This document shows positions 11,571-25,500 of a stretch of 64,000 nt of DNA, piece by piece (position 1 is the first letter of the stretch; each line of letters opens with the position of its first letter). The position numbers and the translations under genes are program-made. Source of the stretch: Glossina fuscipes (taxonomy: Eukaryota; Arthropoda; Insecta; Diptera; Glossinidae). The stretch spans positions 2,268,993 to 2,332,992 of the forward strand of contig NW_023998440.1 in assembly GCF_014805625.2 (NCBI RefSeq), given 5' to 3'. The notes beneath the pieces are model-generated. The model was not told the origin of the DNA and searched no databases. It saw only the letters and a program-made list of their open reading frames with translations.

Positions 11571-13854
11571 TAAAGCTAATATAGTTTTTCTCCAATTTTT
11601 TGGAAATCTTTTTCCTGCTCCCTCGTTTTATTTAATCTTTACTCTTTTTGCAAAAAAAAAAAAAAAAAACAGCAAACAAGAAGAATTATATCCTACTGTT
11701 AATATATCGCTAATTTATATTAACGAACAGTTATGCTTGGTTACAATTTTTTGTTTCTTTTGTTGCTTTGTATGTGCTTAAATGCATATCGAACCCAAAC
11801 CCAAAAAGGCAGTTATGGTTTAATGCCAAACGATGTCTTCATTTATTTTTGGAATATAAACTGCTTAATACTCTTCCCCATTTTATTCCCGAAAGACACA
11901 ATAAGTCGTTATCCTTTGCTATGTACATGTATTCATCTAAATATAAGTAAGAGGAAGAAAAAGAATATTTTACAACGTTATGGATGATTTTTTTTGCTTT
12001 TTTTTTGTTCTCATTCTCCAGTTCAGAAGGTCTGCCATATAGATATGTATGTGTACATTTAGTTCATACTCCTTGACTTTAGTAAAAAAAAGAAAAAAAT
12101 CTTGCCTTTTATGTCTTATACAGAGTCGATACAGTCTGCTTGCTTACGTGCTTGCCTGCCTGCCTGCCTGTCTGGGGATCTGTTTGCATTATTAGTGTTC
12201 TTTTGTGGTTAATTAGTGCTTTCATTTTCGCACCATAAGGATGTTCGTAGCAGAGCGTTCTTCTTTTATCTATTGTTTTTGCTTAAAATTTAAATTTGAT
12301 TTTGTTTTTCGTTGCATTTTCTTTCTTTGCGTTTTATTTCGGCAAGAGTTGTTTTGGAAGCCATTAAGTATCTAGTTTTCGTAATTACTCTCCTTTGCTT
12401 AGTAAAAGTGTATATGTGTATCTAGTGTGCGAGTGTGTATGCTTTTATATCCGGTTACTCTTGTTATGAATGTTGTTGTTGCTATTATTGCTGTTTATTT
12501 TCATTTGAAAATAAGCGATTGTCTTCTCCATTATTTGGCAGCCGTGTTACACCAGCAGCCAACACTCGCTTGCGTACAGCAATAGTACCATCAAGAACAA
12601 TAACCAACAACTAAGAAGAAGTTGTACTTATGTTTTAAATTCGGTTGCTGGCAAAATGTATGAGCGCCAAGCTAATAAACATGACTTAATTGTGTAAAAA
12701 CAACTGGTTGATGCTTGCAACGCAAAATTAACTCTCACATAAGAACTTTTAGACATGTGTAGTTGTATAGTTGTTGTATAAATTCATACATGCTATAATA
12801 ACATGTATACATATATATGTACATACATATATATATGACTCCCAATCATATCTACCTATGCATACATATATATAATATATATATATATACATAAACATAA
12901 TATCAAATTAAGAACATTTTCCTAACATTATCCTTATTTGATAAGCGTATAGCACGAGCCAACTGACGCTGTTTGTGTGAGTGCGTGTGTGTGTCTATCT
13001 CTCTGTCTCTCTCCCTTTATTTTTTTTCGTGCTTAACGCCAACTAAAAGTTTTTATTGTATTACAAAAATGTTGGCATCTCTAACTTGTAGAGAAGTCTG
13101 TTCAAAGTTTCTCCGGATAGTATCCGTGTGTTGCATGATGTTTTGTTTCTGCTTGTGCTTCGTCTTGATTTTTTTTCTTTTTTGCTTTTAATTTAATGCC
13201 AAAAGATTGTTGTTATGAGTTTTTGGTTGTTAAGCAACGAGACACGACAATTTCTGTTGCAAAAACCCAAAAAAACCTTATGTTATATGTGGAGGGGAAA
13301 AAAACATTAAAAAAAAATTTTCACTAAACCAGAAGAAGATTCAAGTTTAAGTCAAATGCATATTTCCGTTTGGTGGTTGGCTTATTCGCTTTTATTAAAA
13401 TATAATTTAAAGCAAAGAAAGCCAAATCAAATTTTTTTTAAATGACAAAATAAAAATCAAGATTTTTACTTATTTATGTAAAAACAAGCACTTACTGAAG
13501 AATTTTAAGCTTGTCTGTACGTCTGTCCGATAGCTGGGCATGCATGCATGTTGTGTTCAATATGCAGCTCGTTCTTTAATGATATACTTTAACAAAATTT
13601 GATACATTGCTCTGTCTTTGCCTCAGAACTTGCCCTAATCAAAATGGATTGGCATTCGCTCTATAACACTTCACCCTAAAAAGGTCGTTCTATCAAAACA
13701 AAATATTTGCAATTTTCAAAACTTGTAGACAGAAATTTCTGAATAAGAGAGACGTACAAAATTTCTGCCGGATGGCAGTCTACCGTGTGAACAGCGCTAC
13801 GAAAGCTAACACTTTATATGACTAAAATATAATGTAACACTGTACAGATGTATA
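11571..13854. other. Gene-free DNA with microsatellites
   Basis: Holds an A-run at about 11650-11668, (CCTG)n near 12150-12172, TACATA/TATATA tracts at about 12805-12895 and GT/TC tracts at about 12970-13016. A GTTGTTGTTGC tract lies near 12470. No exon supported. Confidence 0.5.
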
Positions 13855-14250
13855 CAAGACCACTAAACATTTGAGATAGACCCACCTTTTATTATGTCGA
13901 TCAATTCAAAAACACTTTCTGAATGGATTTAAGCCTATATGACCTTCTGTCCATCTTGTCCAATTTTGCTTTATTCACAGTTCGCACTTTTTAAATTATC
14001 TTGACGAAGTTTGATGCACTCACTCATCTGTCCTAGATCAAGTCCCAAACGTATTGAATGTGAATTGGATGGAACCGTTAACGCGAATATTTCACGTACA
14101 ACGCCTTATTTTGAAAAATTTTTTTGTATGGAAAGCATTTGCAATTTTCCAGACATCTCGACAAGTAGTAGCTTTTCGGGTTGCAAAATTTGTATAATGT
14201 GGGCCTTCGTGTATAAACGATCCTATGGGAAGTAATGATTGTTATGGCAA
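13855..14250 (+). repeat. Family B repeat, one of the longer copies
   Basis: Shows the full series: GAGATAGACCCACCTTTTAT, ATGTCGATCAATTCA, GGATTTAAGC, CTTCTGTCCATCTTGTCC, TTGACGAAGTTTGATGCA, then ACGCCTTATTTTGAAAAATT. Other copies at 18.9, 22.0, 42.4 and 58.3 kb have the same landmarks in the same order. No conserved reading frame connects the copies, so it looks like a non-coding dispersed repeat. Confidence 0.65.
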
Positions 14251-14459
14251 AAGGGTTTAATTTTCAAGCATTTTATGATGAGAATTAGTCCATAATAACA
14301 ACTTGATCTAAAAATTACATGTATAAAGTTCCTACTTCAGGTTATTTTTGGATCTCACCCACCAGCCAAAAAGGTTTGTGTGAAAAATGGGCGTTTGTAT
14401 GGTAACAAATTCCTAATTTTAGTGCTTTATGATTTTTTTTTAAATTATAGGAAGAATCG

Positions 14460-14690
14460 TTCAGGGGATGCTCCTATTTCTGCAATGCGGTGACGGTCGC
14501 AAAGAAGTGAGGAAAGAAAAAGAGGCAGGTAAGCGGCCGCAGCCTAGTAGGTGTAAGTGATATTTCTTTGCCAACTGAGCAGCGAATATAACTGTGCGAA
14601 AGTATATTCTACCAAATTGGGGTTTGAACCCGCGAACAAAAACTTGGTAGTGGTGATTCTTAGCTGCTCGGCTCCTCACGCGGATAAATT
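14460..14690 (-). repeat. tRNA-derived SINE, family A, best-preserved copy
   Basis: On the plus strand: AGGGGATGCTCCTATTTCTG at the tail end, purine-rich block, GCGGCCGCAGCCTAGTAGG, TTTGCCAACTGAGCAG, then GGTTTGAACC (14621-14630), which on the minus strand is a B box GGTTCAAACC, and TTCTTAGCTGCTCGGCT, the reverse of an A-box-like AGCCGAGCAGCTAAGAA. The A-box region resembles tRNA-Ser or tRNA-Leu (GGCCGAGNGGTTAAG). These are internal RNA polymerase III promoter elements (known biology). A 110-codon frame across it is a shadow. Confidence 0.75.
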
Positions 14691-17249
14691 GCTTCACACT
14701 TAAAGCATGAAGACGAATAATGTAATCTAGACCAAGAAAATTCGCTCTGCAAAATGTTGTCGGCATTAAGTCAAATTTTAAGCCCTCTTCCATATAAGGC
14801 TTCTATGAAAAGTATGCTTTTACGTGGAAACGAGGCACAATTTTTGGCATTTCATTAGGCAAATGCACGGGGTAATAAATGAGGCGGAAGCTGGATATTT
14901 ACTGTTAGGCCTTGTGAGAATAAAACGGTTAGGCGAATATTTGTTCCGAGTTGGCGGATTTCTGAATTTGAATTGGAAAACATAACTAGAAAGACCGCAA
15001 ATTTAAGACAAATTTGTCGCCGAACAGTAGTAACTTATCCTAAAATACAATATTGTCAATCGATTGTTGTCAGTGCATACTCCACTTGTGTCATTACCAC
15101 TAGTATTAGATTATTCAGTAGGGAAAAACTTCGAACTATTTCTATAAATTAAACTGAATCTCTAATTTCATAGTTATACTGATGATTAAAAATTTTACGA
15201 TCGGGGTATGAAGCCGTCTTTGTCAATTGAGATGGTGTACAAACTTGATGATAAATAATTCGGTAATGCTAAATGGAAGCCTGCAGGGCAAAGCAATCGA
15301 ATTTAACTACTCTGTACGCTAATACTTCGTATTACTTTATCGCCACGTTTTCGCCAATAGAGATGTGACTGATCAAAATACATGCGAGTGCCTATTAGCT
15401 CTGCTTAATACTTCGTCACCACGGTTTGTCGCCCACCATCGTAAAGATCCTCCTTTGAAATAGTGCATGTGAATTAGGCTAAATAATATTTGTAAGATGA
15501 AAGCCGTGAAATGTGTTTAAATTTATGATAGATAGCAATTGTTATCACCAGGGTCAACCTTTTATACACATTAACCTTGGTATCATAGTGAATTCATTAT
15601 GCAACGGTCGATTTTTTCAAATACGTTGGAAAAACGTTTGCTTTTTTTTAGCTTAGTACTGTGCCACACGCACCATATGTGACCATATCTTTTTTAAAAT
15701 TAATTGGAGGTTATATATTGTTTTTACGAAGACCAGATTGTTGTGACAAATAAAAATATGTATAACGAATGTTAATTTATTAAGTTTTGTTAAGTCTTGT
15801 ACTCGTAAACTTTTACCAAAATTTTCGAAGGGGATGTTTTTGCCTCTAAAAAAGAATTCAAATTTTTTTTGTGTTTAGCTTCGAAGGCATATACACTATT
15901 CATCGTATCGTATGCATGCCTTAGATGCTCTGCGAATTAGCGGATATTTTCGCTGTGACCACTTGCATAATCCTACCTTTGTACGTTTCGCTTGTTTTTG
16001 CTCATTGTTCAACTCGCAAAAATGATGCCGTGAAGTGAAGTCGTGAATCGCTTTTACAAATCAAGTCAGGGCCGTATCTGCACATCAATTGGTCCCCACT
16101 AGTAAAAGGCGGAAAAAATACAATAACATCAAGTGTCGCTTCTGTACCATGTATGAGGTTTCTTTTGCTATTGCGAAAAACTGAAAATGCTAGTCCTTTC
16201 AGATTCGACCTACAAGATGAACATGCTCTTTTTCCTATAACAAAATAACAAAAAAAAAAAAAAAAAAAATGAAAAAGCAATAGATTTTTATGGTCAGTAA
16301 TCAAATTGCCCCTCTATGAAATGTTAATATAATGCATAATGGGTGTGCTGTTATAAAAAGCATTTACTAAAATTTATTCGTATTAAACGAGGTTCATAAA
16401 TTCACAAAAAAAAGAATGTCATAGGAAAAGAGGGTAATGATACATGTGGGTTGTGTCCGGTGTGTGACCTATATTTTATAAATATTTCAATTTTTAAACA
16501 ATGCTACAAAAATTGTTTATTTTCAATGAATGGGAAAATGTTTGTAAATATTGTCACATAGTTTGGGCTTTAATTTTATGAGAATTGGACGAATACTTTT
16601 TGGAGTAAACACAAAGGTTAACTTTTTGTTTAATAAGGTTGGCGAACCAATTCAAAAAAATATATTATGATAAGTTGAAGTAGTGAAGTTGATATCTAGT
16701 GAGAAACCATAACATAGTGACAACATCGTGGTGCGTTCAATGTTCAAGTACAAAATTGCTACTTGCTTTACACAAACTTTGTAATAGGTTTAAGAATGTT
16801 CGCTGGCCCTTCTTATCGTCTTTTGTTTTTAACGTATTCTGAAATTGGAACAGAAAGCTAACAGCTCGAACCAACGTTCCTGACTAAATGCAGGGAAAGA
16901 AACGAGCTTGATCCATCAAAGTCAAGAATTTAAGAAAAAGAAAATTCAAAATATGTTATCGCGAATACATAACACATACGTACAAGTTGAATGGTTCTTT
17001 GATACAAAAAATGATAAAAGCCGTACATCTCACATTGAGTCTTTGAAAAGCTACATCTTCGTTGCTTATGTTTTCAATATCTCGAAGTATGTAGTTGCGA
17101 TAGTATTTTTGACGAAGAATGATACAATGATCGTTTACAAAGAAGCTGCCATTTGCAATCTAAATGTCGCGTTTGTGGCTGTTCATACTAGGGCTGAAGA
17201 TCATCCATAGTTAGCAGACTGTCCAATAAATGGTAACATTCGGCGGCAT
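14691..17249. other. Gene-free A+T-rich DNA
   Basis: Contains a run of about 20 A at 16250-16269 and nothing recognisably coding. A 100-codon frame at 16908-17210 begins with TTG, has no recognised domain and is treated as chance. Confidence 0.45.
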
Positions 17250-17400
17250 GTTCGCCACATGCACGAGTAGATAAGGGCGACTACCGACTCGGTGTCCACA
17301 TATTCAAACCTCAATGTGATGGACAATACTTGCTCAAAGCTAAAGTGTTTGCCCAATCGATAAAGGCATAACATTTGCCAACCGAGGCACATATCCAGTT
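17250..17400 (+). repeat. tRNA-derived SINE, family A
   Basis: GAGTAGATAAGGGCGACTAC, CGACTCGGTG, ATTCAAACCTCAATGTGATGG (B-box region near 17302-17312) and AATCGATAAAGGCATAAC follow in order the tRNA-sense family sequence GAGTAGCCGAGCGGATAAG..GGTTCAAACCTCAGTGCGG..CAGTCGGTAAAGGCATAC. Decayed, 5' part shortened. Confidence 0.55.
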
Positions 17401-17984
17401 GGTAGTGGGCGCTCCTTATTTCTTTTTTTACCACTTTTTTCTCAACATTTTCCTTTTATGCATTGGTCAGATTAAAATAAAAAAAAATTATTGAGCTTTT
17501 CTTCTCTTCTTCCCTTGTTTCGTTCATCACATAGCATTTAGAACATAAAGATAATGGCGTTCGCTTGCAATTTATAGTAAAGGACACTAGTGAGATAAAC
17601 ATACCATCGTGAAACAATTAGTTTGTAAAAGCTTCGGCCGATGTATGTTACTTTGGAATTCACCTAATTCCTTCTGGATAAACTAATTTTACTTTAATGT
17701 AATAGGAGCGCCGTAAAACATTTTTATTAAACTCTTTCAATTCAAAATACGAAAACGCTATAGAATGGCACGGCTCATCATTAAAGACCCTGTATCATAC
17801 TATAGTTATTCATATGAAGATTTTTCAAAATAAGTTAAGATATTTGGAAGTAGTCGAACAGATGATCCAATCTAAACTAATTTTAATAGCATTTGTCCTT
17901 GGATCAAGCCATGTCGGTGTCCCGAATTTCATAACAATATTTCAAAAATTGAGTCTTCTAAGTTGAACACAAGAAACCTCCGGC
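17401..17984. other. Gene-free A+T-rich DNA
   Basis: No feature recognised between the SINE and the next family B repeat. Confidence 0.5.
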
Positions 17985-18125
17985 GGGCAGACGGACAAAC
18001 AAGCTTAGATCAATTCAGCAAGCGATCCATAATATATCGGTATAATAAAAGGTGGGTCTATGTCAAGTCGGTTTGGGTCTTACATACTTCTGGACAAACC
18101 TAATATATTCTTGTACCACAATTCC
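17985..18125 (-). repeat. Family B repeat, minus orientation
   Basis: GGGCAGACGGACAAACAAGC, GATCAATTCAGCAAGCG, TATCGGTATAATAAAAGGTGG and GTCTATGTCAAG are the reverse complement of the family B head, in the right order. Confidence 0.6.
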
Positions 18126-18559
18126 TGTAGTGCGTAATGAATTTTATTTAAAAGATCCACTCTTTTCAGAAATGATATTCTTTGTTGATTTAGTAGATGC
18201 TTTAAATCTTTTAGAATATGGGGAGAAAGTGAATTACTTGAAAATAAAGTTTTACTTTGAAATTTGAAGATCCTACACCAACCGTCCTATGCAACTTACA
18301 CCTTCCAACTTGGAACTTACCGAGTGTCTTCGAACTTCTGTAATACCGTATTTAAAAGCATTTCTAAATGAAATAATTATGGGAAATGTGCAAGAAGAGT
18401 GAGAGAACAGTAATTGGACTGAAAGACTACTCAAGCAATCAATCACCTTACTCTATGGCTAACAATAGTAATTGGCAAGTGTCTGCACCAAGAGAATTTT
18501 AAGAGTGCTTAAAAATCACGCTGGTTGTATCCTAGAGCGCTAGCGGTACAAGCGTATAT

Positions 18560-18760
18560 TGAGGACTTGTAATAGAACCGCCTTTTATTATAGTGCTCAA
18601 TACAAAATCCCCTTTTAAAACGGACTGTGTCTGTATGTTCGCCTTGGTTTCTTGCCTTCGATCTGCTGTCCGTAATTTGTGAGATTTGTTGATGAAATTC
18701 GGCACACAAACATTGTTCGGCCCAAGGACGAATGCTGCTCGAAATGATCCGGATCAGCTC
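18560..18760 (+). repeat. Family B-like repeat, decayed
   Basis: CGCCTTTTATTATAGTGCTCAA, ACGGACTGTGTCTGTATG and AAATTCGGCACACAAACATT, then GGCCCAAGGACGAATGCT, follow the family B order loosely. A second copy begins about 165 bp further on. Confidence 0.4.
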
Positions 18761-18924
18761 AGTTTTCGATCAATCTCGATATCCTTTTATGAAATGTCGT
18801 TTATATGAAAAACTGTAAAGTAGTGTAGGATATTTAGTCGCCCTACGTGACCTACTACGATGTTTATATTCTACACCGCTTTTGGTATATGGTATATTAA
18901 CTTCGTATAAACGTAAGTAGCACG

Positions 18925-19460
18925 AAGAAAAGCCAACTTTTATTATATCGAAGGACACAAGTTTTATTATAGCGATTCAGAAAATGATTCCGAATCATTC
19001 TAAGGCTGTCTGTCCGTGTAAATTTGTGTTCAAGCTACTGATCGCAACTTTTGAGAATTTTGATAAAATTTGGTACATTGACGTACTTTGATCCAAGGAC
19101 GCACGCTTTTGGAAATAATTTATGTCGGTCTTCTTTTCGACCATTCCCCATAGAACGCCTTATTTTGAAAAGTCGTGGTAAAAAAAAAAATTCCAATTTT
19201 GGAAATTTCTCTACAAAAGCGGCTAAGTAATAGTATTTGGGCATTCCAAATTGGTGTGAAAACTATGAACCAGCTGCGGAAATTTTTTGAACCACCTCTC
19301 AAAAGATGAAATTCTCATAGTGAGACTTGGTTCACAATAGTAAATTGACAAAGAAATTAATCTTACCGAATTTGGACCACGTAGGTCTAATTTTTGGATA
19401 CCACCGCATATAAGAAATCCCATGATACGTAAACCCCTATATGCCAAAAACGTCTAATTA
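18925..19460 (+). repeat. Family B repeat, longest copy
   Basis: CCAACTTTTATTATATCG, GATTCAGAAAATGATT, GGCTGTCTGTCCGTG, TTGATAAAATTTGGTACA, CCAAGGACGCACGC, CGCCTTATTTTGAAAAGTCG, CAAAAGCGGC, then GAATTTGGACCACGTAGG. It extends further right than the 14-kb copy and shares the later blocks with 22.0-22.4 kb. Open frames on the minus strand here are shadows. Confidence 0.6.
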
Positions 19461-21959
19461 TTAATTTGTTTGTCGTAAAAATTGGCTCTATTCTTAGCGC
19501 CACACATGGATCTATTTCTTAGCCCGAGACAGTAAAAAGTTTTAATTTTTAAAATTTTATGATGAAAATTCATTCATATTGAGCAAGAAAATTGTAGGTT
19601 ATCTGGATTACAGAGTTCTTTTTTTTTGGACCCTAGGATATAGAGGCACTGTCACAAAAAGCAAGCTCTCATATGCAGGGAAAGTATAATCCTCCAATAT
19701 GCGCGCTTTCATGAAAACTATGGCTTTGCATGAAAATAATGTTTAAGTCTAGTCCAGTAAGATGTCTTATTGTCGACTTTGCCCAACGATAATTTACTTA
19801 CTTGCTTTACTTGTTTTCTTCTAAGAATATCCGAAAAGTCTCTAAAGCATCGGCAATGCATTCCAATTGCGACCTAATTTTTACACCCAGATAACTTTTG
19901 ATACAATTGGCGAAATAGACAACGTAATATAACCTATCGCACGCAATCTGAATAATGTTGCTCGGTGTATGGTACAAAGCACCATATAGTGAACAAAAAC
20001 TCTCAATATATTTTTCCACAGATATATTACTTCCTTAACTTTGCGCAAAACTTCAAGACTATGTTTTCTCCATTTCCCTTTAAATAAACAACGCGAAAAT
20101 GCTACATAAATATTAAATTACAAATACTTGCGATAAATAAAGCATAGGAAGAGAGACGGAGTAGACGATAGAGAGAGAGAGAGAGAGAGTGAGAGAAAGA
20201 AAGAGAGAGAAGGAGTAGGAGAAAACGGGTAGAGAATGGCGTAAATAAAAATAAAGAAGAAAAGAAAAACAAAACCAGTTAATGTAAATGATGACGTTGA
20301 CTTTTCTTTTGCTCTGACAACTGAATGAATACATCAAGGTAATAATGATGGGGCCTTTTGAATCAACGACTGAATAAAGGAAAATTAAAAAAAAAAATAA
20401 AAGAAAAACTGTTTGACTGACTGCGTTGTCTATTTGTTTATTTGTCTCTCTGCCTGTTACAGCGCAGCGTGTATGTGTTTTCGCTATTTTGGTTTTACTG
20501 CACAGATTGTCTTATGACAATGAATTGAATGTTAATGCCACGAATGAATATGCATACATATGCATGAAGCAGTAGTTAAAACAGCGTCGACAGACGCATC
20601 AGCATCAACCGAAGCAGAAGTAAGAGCAAGCAGCAACAGCTTCAGCAGTAAAAGAGGAAATAATTAAAGCTTGAATATTACATTATGTTTACTTTTCATT
20701 AAGCAGACATTAAAAAACAAAACAAGAAGAAGAGAAATCAAAAGAGAAAATAAACAAAAAAAAACTTGAAAATCTTAAGTAAAGCGACTACCAATGCTGC
20801 CAAACGTTAAGAGCAAAAAAAATAAAAATAAAAAAATAAAAGAAAAAACGAAAACACACACACACACACACATGCTCATGCATATGTGTATATATGTATG
20901 TATGGCTATATAAATATATAAAATAAATTCTTCGTGATGATGTTAAACAAGAAGAACGAAACGAAAGTGTAATGATTTTAATTTATAGGAACCGGCAAAA
21001 GCGGAAATAAAAGAAATCTCTTTCACGTATTTGTCTATACGATATATAATATATAAATAAATACATACACATACATAAATGAAATGAACTTTTAATGATG
21101 CGTAGTGAAAATCTGAAAAAAATAAACGTTAATTAAACAAATGCTAGCAAACAATGAATATTTTCTTCTTTTTTTTTTTGTTTTATTTTTTTCCCTTTAA
21201 AGTCAACGCCAATGATTACATTTAATCATAAATACATTTATTGTTCTTCCGTGTGCCCCTAGTAAACAGCTTTTAATCGCAGCCAATATCATATATGAAA
21301 TGTTTTAAATAATTTCAACAAATAATTGCTAGAATGAAACGATAGATAAATCATTGTATAGCTGCGACGATTAAATTTTTGTTTTTGTAATAATCTTAAC
21401 CGATTTATTTGTGTGTTTTGAATTTTGGTGCCTCTATATATTTGTTGGATTTTTAAAGCTCCAGAGAGGTTTACTGTACATGCTTGACTATAGCAAAGGT
21501 CTTGCTTTAAGTTATCAACATTTGGCTCTTTGTCAACTTGCACGCTTCCAAAAATTAAGCAACGAAGAAAATATTTTGTATTTATACTTTTCTTTGTTCG
21601 GTTAGAAGATCTACTGAAACGCAAAGATATCAATGGTTAAGACAGTGAGGAATTGAATAACATGACGATTTCAAACGATTTATGTGACAAACTTTTATTA
21701 GATATTTATGTAGATTTTGCAGCACATTTGTACTAAAACTTGTGATTAGTTGGTTCTAAAAGCGCTTCACATTTTTCTGGAATATAATGTATAAATCTAT
21801 GCTTACTGTCAATGGTCTTGTAACTACTTGAGTGAACAGCTATCGGCAAACAACATACAAATGGTCTTCCTTCAGTTATCTTTTTACCCTGTACCTAGAC
21901 AACTTGAGGTACAGGATACATTTTTAAGCTTGTGCGGGTGAGCTTAAGGTTCTCCTTTT
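19461..21959. other. Gene-free DNA with simple repeats
   Basis: Holds a (GA)n tract at about 20171-20212, an A-rich stretch at about 20815-20855 leading into (CA)n at 20853-20872, and TATA-type tracts at about 20880-21080. A CAG/CAA-rich patch at 20570-20655 is open only briefly. No gene supported. Confidence 0.5.
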
Positions 21960-22370
21960 TTTATACCTATCAATTCAGAATCATACTCTGAAGCGATTTA
22001 AGTTTGTCTGCCCGTCTGTCCGTGTGATATCCTATATCCTACAGGATGAAATTTTTGAGCTATTTTGGACAAAGTTTTGTTTATTGAAGAGACCCAAAGA
22101 CGAACTCTATTGAAAATGGTTCGGGTCGATCCACACCTCACATAATGTCTTTCTGTGAAAAATTGTTGGAGGAAAAAAACTGAAATTTTCAACATTTCTG
22201 GACAAAAGTGGCCATGTAAGAGTAGTCCGTCATTCTCAATTTGTATGAAAAATTTCATAAAATCTCATATAAACAGAATTATCGAATTTCATGTTGAAAA
22301 TTGGTTCATAATAGTAAGTTGACAACGAAATCAACCTCCCCGAATTCTGCCTTATATGGTCCACCTGATT
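21960..22370 (+). repeat. Family B repeat
   Basis: TATACCTATCAATTCAGAAT, GCGATTTAAGTTTGTCTGCC, CGTCTGTCCGTGTGATATCC, AAAATGGTTCGGGTCGATCC, ACAAAAGTGGCC and TATGGTCCACCTGA give the family order through to its later blocks. Confidence 0.6.
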
Positions 22371-22439
22371 AAACATTCTTCCGTTACCGAAGACAAAGAA
22401 TTTGCAAATTTGCATGCGGCTGCGTATGTTATGTATATA

Positions 22440-22565
22440 AACTCTTGGCCACTTTCAAATTTGGAAGGCACCTAAGCATGTCAATCTGTCCGTCTGCCAA
22501 CCTGTATTGCATCTATGTGTGCGGAAATTAAGATATCGGCTACAAGTTTACAAAAAAATTTGTAA
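22440..22565 (+). repeat. Short repeat shared with 32.3 kb
   Basis: TTGGCCACTTTCA, CACCTAAGCATGTC, TTGTGTGCGG-like and GATATCGGCTACAAGTTTAC, AAAAAATTTGTAAG recur with changes at about 32290-32470 (TTGGCCACTTTCAGGG .. GATGTCGCGTACAAGCTTGC .. AAAAAATTTGGAAG). It probably belongs to the family C group. Confidence 0.45.
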
Positions 22566-25500
22566 GCGACCTAAACTTGTACTTAAACAAGACGGAATTT
22601 TGCAAATTATTCTGTGCACACCTTACAGGAGGACCGATATGCTATCTGCCTAAAAACGCATTCATTCTAAAATAAATATGGCGGCCATCACATCGTGGAG
22701 CATTCGTTCTTCCTTGGCAGTATAAGCAGTTAAGAATCAAAGTAAAAGGAATTCGAACGTAGAATGCGACCTGTTAGTTGTATTAATTCTGAAGTAAATA
22801 TCGCGGACGTCGCGGCGTGCTGGATGAATTTTTTTTTCATACTTCCGCGGATATGAGCATCAAATGAAAGGGCATAAATAGAAGGGCATAACCAAAGATC
22901 GCTTTCTTACTTGTTTCTTTTCACATGCACTTTACGTACCTTTGCGTTACGAGCAGTCGCTCAAAGGGAAGTGAAGGCCAGATCGGTACAAATATTACTT
23001 ACACCTTTACCGAGCAAGCATTCACAGTAATTACGGTCCCATCGCCCTAAATCTACGGGATGAGTGAAAAAATTCACAAGACTGGGATAACAGAGAGAGA
23101 GAGAGAGAAAAACGAAGAAGAAGAATAAAAAAAAAAAAAAAATAGAATATAAAACGAAATTGGAAAAGTCGTACTTAGTGAGCATAAATTTAATTTATCG
23201 AAATCAAATATTTAACTATTTGTAAGCATATGTTATGTTCAGTCGTGTGCAAGTGTTCATTGGTGAAAACAAGTATTCACATCCGTTAGTGTGCTCGATT
23301 TATTACATATGTTATTGCTTGCTTCATAAGTAAACAGAAAGTTGGACATGGGTTCCATTTATTGAGAAAAAAGAATTGATATTGAGAGTGAAATTGTTAA
23401 ATGAGATGTGACTGAGTGTTCTTTAAGCAAATAAGTTTCTCGAGCATACAAAAAAACTGTTGATATAAAACCATTTAAGGACGGTTTTTTTTTTTTTAGT
23501 ATAAAAGATTTTTAAAGACGTGACAATCAACTGAACATTGTTGAATTTATTTAAACTTACACATATTGGAATTTTTATTACAGGAAAAGTGGAACTACAT
23601 ATGCACGCATTTACTCGGTAGCCGAGAATGTCAGTAATTAGTGAATCTCTTTCATGTGTGTTAAGTGAACCTTAAAAAATTGTTAAACTATCAAAAGTTA
23701 TGTGTGCGGAGCTTTGCCTTTTCAAGTTCTTATAGAGCATCAACTCTTTGTCGCGCTAAAATCCCGCTTACGCTCATGTTCATAATGAACGTGAAACCTC
23801 AACTACCTGTAAGACGAGTGACGTTGTTCGACAGTTATAATCCCTTCTACTGCAAGCTGATCGGTGTGTAAAGCACAGCCGTGTATGCACGTGCTTACCT
23901 TCACAAATTGGTCGTAAATGTATTTTTTATTGCAAAGGATCTTCTTTATTACAATCTTACGTAGACCATAGTGAATGTATTAGATTTGTATATGGTTACC
24001 CGGCATGTAAATATCAACAGTGTCTTGTAGTTAGTATTCTGTAAACAAAATGATTTGCCAAATAATCTTAGAAGTTTTTGATTTTATCATAAGTTTACTA
24101 TAGAAGGCAATGAAAAACCATTAAAATAATTATAATTAAAAATTCATTTTTCATCCGAATACGTGCTATGAACTCTGAATACTATGCCTATGTACGATTA
24201 ATATATGCCTGGCTGTTTTAACGTCAGCTAATATTCCGAGCACGGCTTATCGTTCGTTTAAGTATGAAAATTGGCAAGAATTGATCCAAAAATGTGTGGA
24301 CAATTATAAAGGTCTTCCTGCCCTTAAAAATTGTAGATCTTTCCGTTCAAGTTCGACTGTAAATTTTTCCTTAAGAAACTTTTCGAATTAGCCTTGAAAA
24401 CCAGACAAATTGGGCTAAGGACTCTCTCACAAATACCTAAGAAGCGTATATGTAAAGAATATATGTAAAGAATGTATATCTTTGTTACGCGAATTAAAGG
24501 TATTAGACAAAGGTCTAATGTAAGAATTAAAGAAAGTAAGCAAAAAGGCTTGACGGCTATACTCTTTTACAACTTGACTCGACGACTTCTAGTAACCGGC
24601 GATGCGAGTGTAGAACTCTACTCACCTTTCATGCTGGTTCCTTTGTGTTTCCGTGCAACGTCACCTTGTTCACTTTACTCTCCGTTTACTTTATTGGCTC
24701 TCCACTCTCTACTGCTGTTCTAGGCATCTGCACTTTACATATATGAATAAGGCGCAATATGGCGGGCCTTTAGTTTCCATAATTAACTGCAAAATGCTGT
24801 TAAATCGCAAAAATATTTTGCTCAGAGCAATCTTAATACGATTATGTCCAAATTTAGATAAAGTAAAAAATTAAGTGGGATGGTTACCAGGTATGCCATT
24901 GTCATAGTGAATAGTCGTTCCTTAGCTGTCGTAGCATTTTTATAAGAGGATTTCGTGAAAGAAAAGTCACGTTCGGAAATCATGTTATTAGGCCTTACAT
25001 CACTTGCGATTTGAAGTTTGTACAGATGTATGTAACACCTAGATGGACTTACAATACAGTCACATTTTATTGCACAGAAAGTCATTCAAACATAAATTTC
25101 CGATGTGTATACAACTATTTTTGGGTTCCACCAAGAAGATGCAATTGTTGAGATGTTTAGAGGTAATTCCGACAAACGTTATTGAAACTCGATTGCGTTG
25201 AGCCCTATTTGCAAACACTTTTATGCGAAAAAAAGACTGCAATAATCAATCCTCATTTTTCGACAAAGATCGCATGTTAACATACAAAATTGATGTGAGA
25301 AATCTGGACTGTATAGGCCAATATTTTGAACCTCTTTCTATATAACTGTTTCTACATAGAGCAAGCCTTTAGACGACAAAACGGTCTAGTTGCCAATATT
25401 TCTCAGCAAGAAAAGGACGATATGAGTAATTTGGCATAAAACCAAATTTGGACCACATGGATTTGTGTTTCGAATCCTACCTCTGTAGCGTTTTTGTTTT

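Noticed and set aside
14461..14793. 110-codon minus-strand open frame ending ..SPHCRNRSIP
   Set aside because: It runs through SINE family A; related strings appear wherever the SINE tail is read in this frame (30.3 kb), so it is a repeat shadow.
16908..17210. 100-codon plus frame
   Set aside because: Starts with TTG, Lys/Ile/Asn-rich as expected of A+T-rich DNA, no recognised family.
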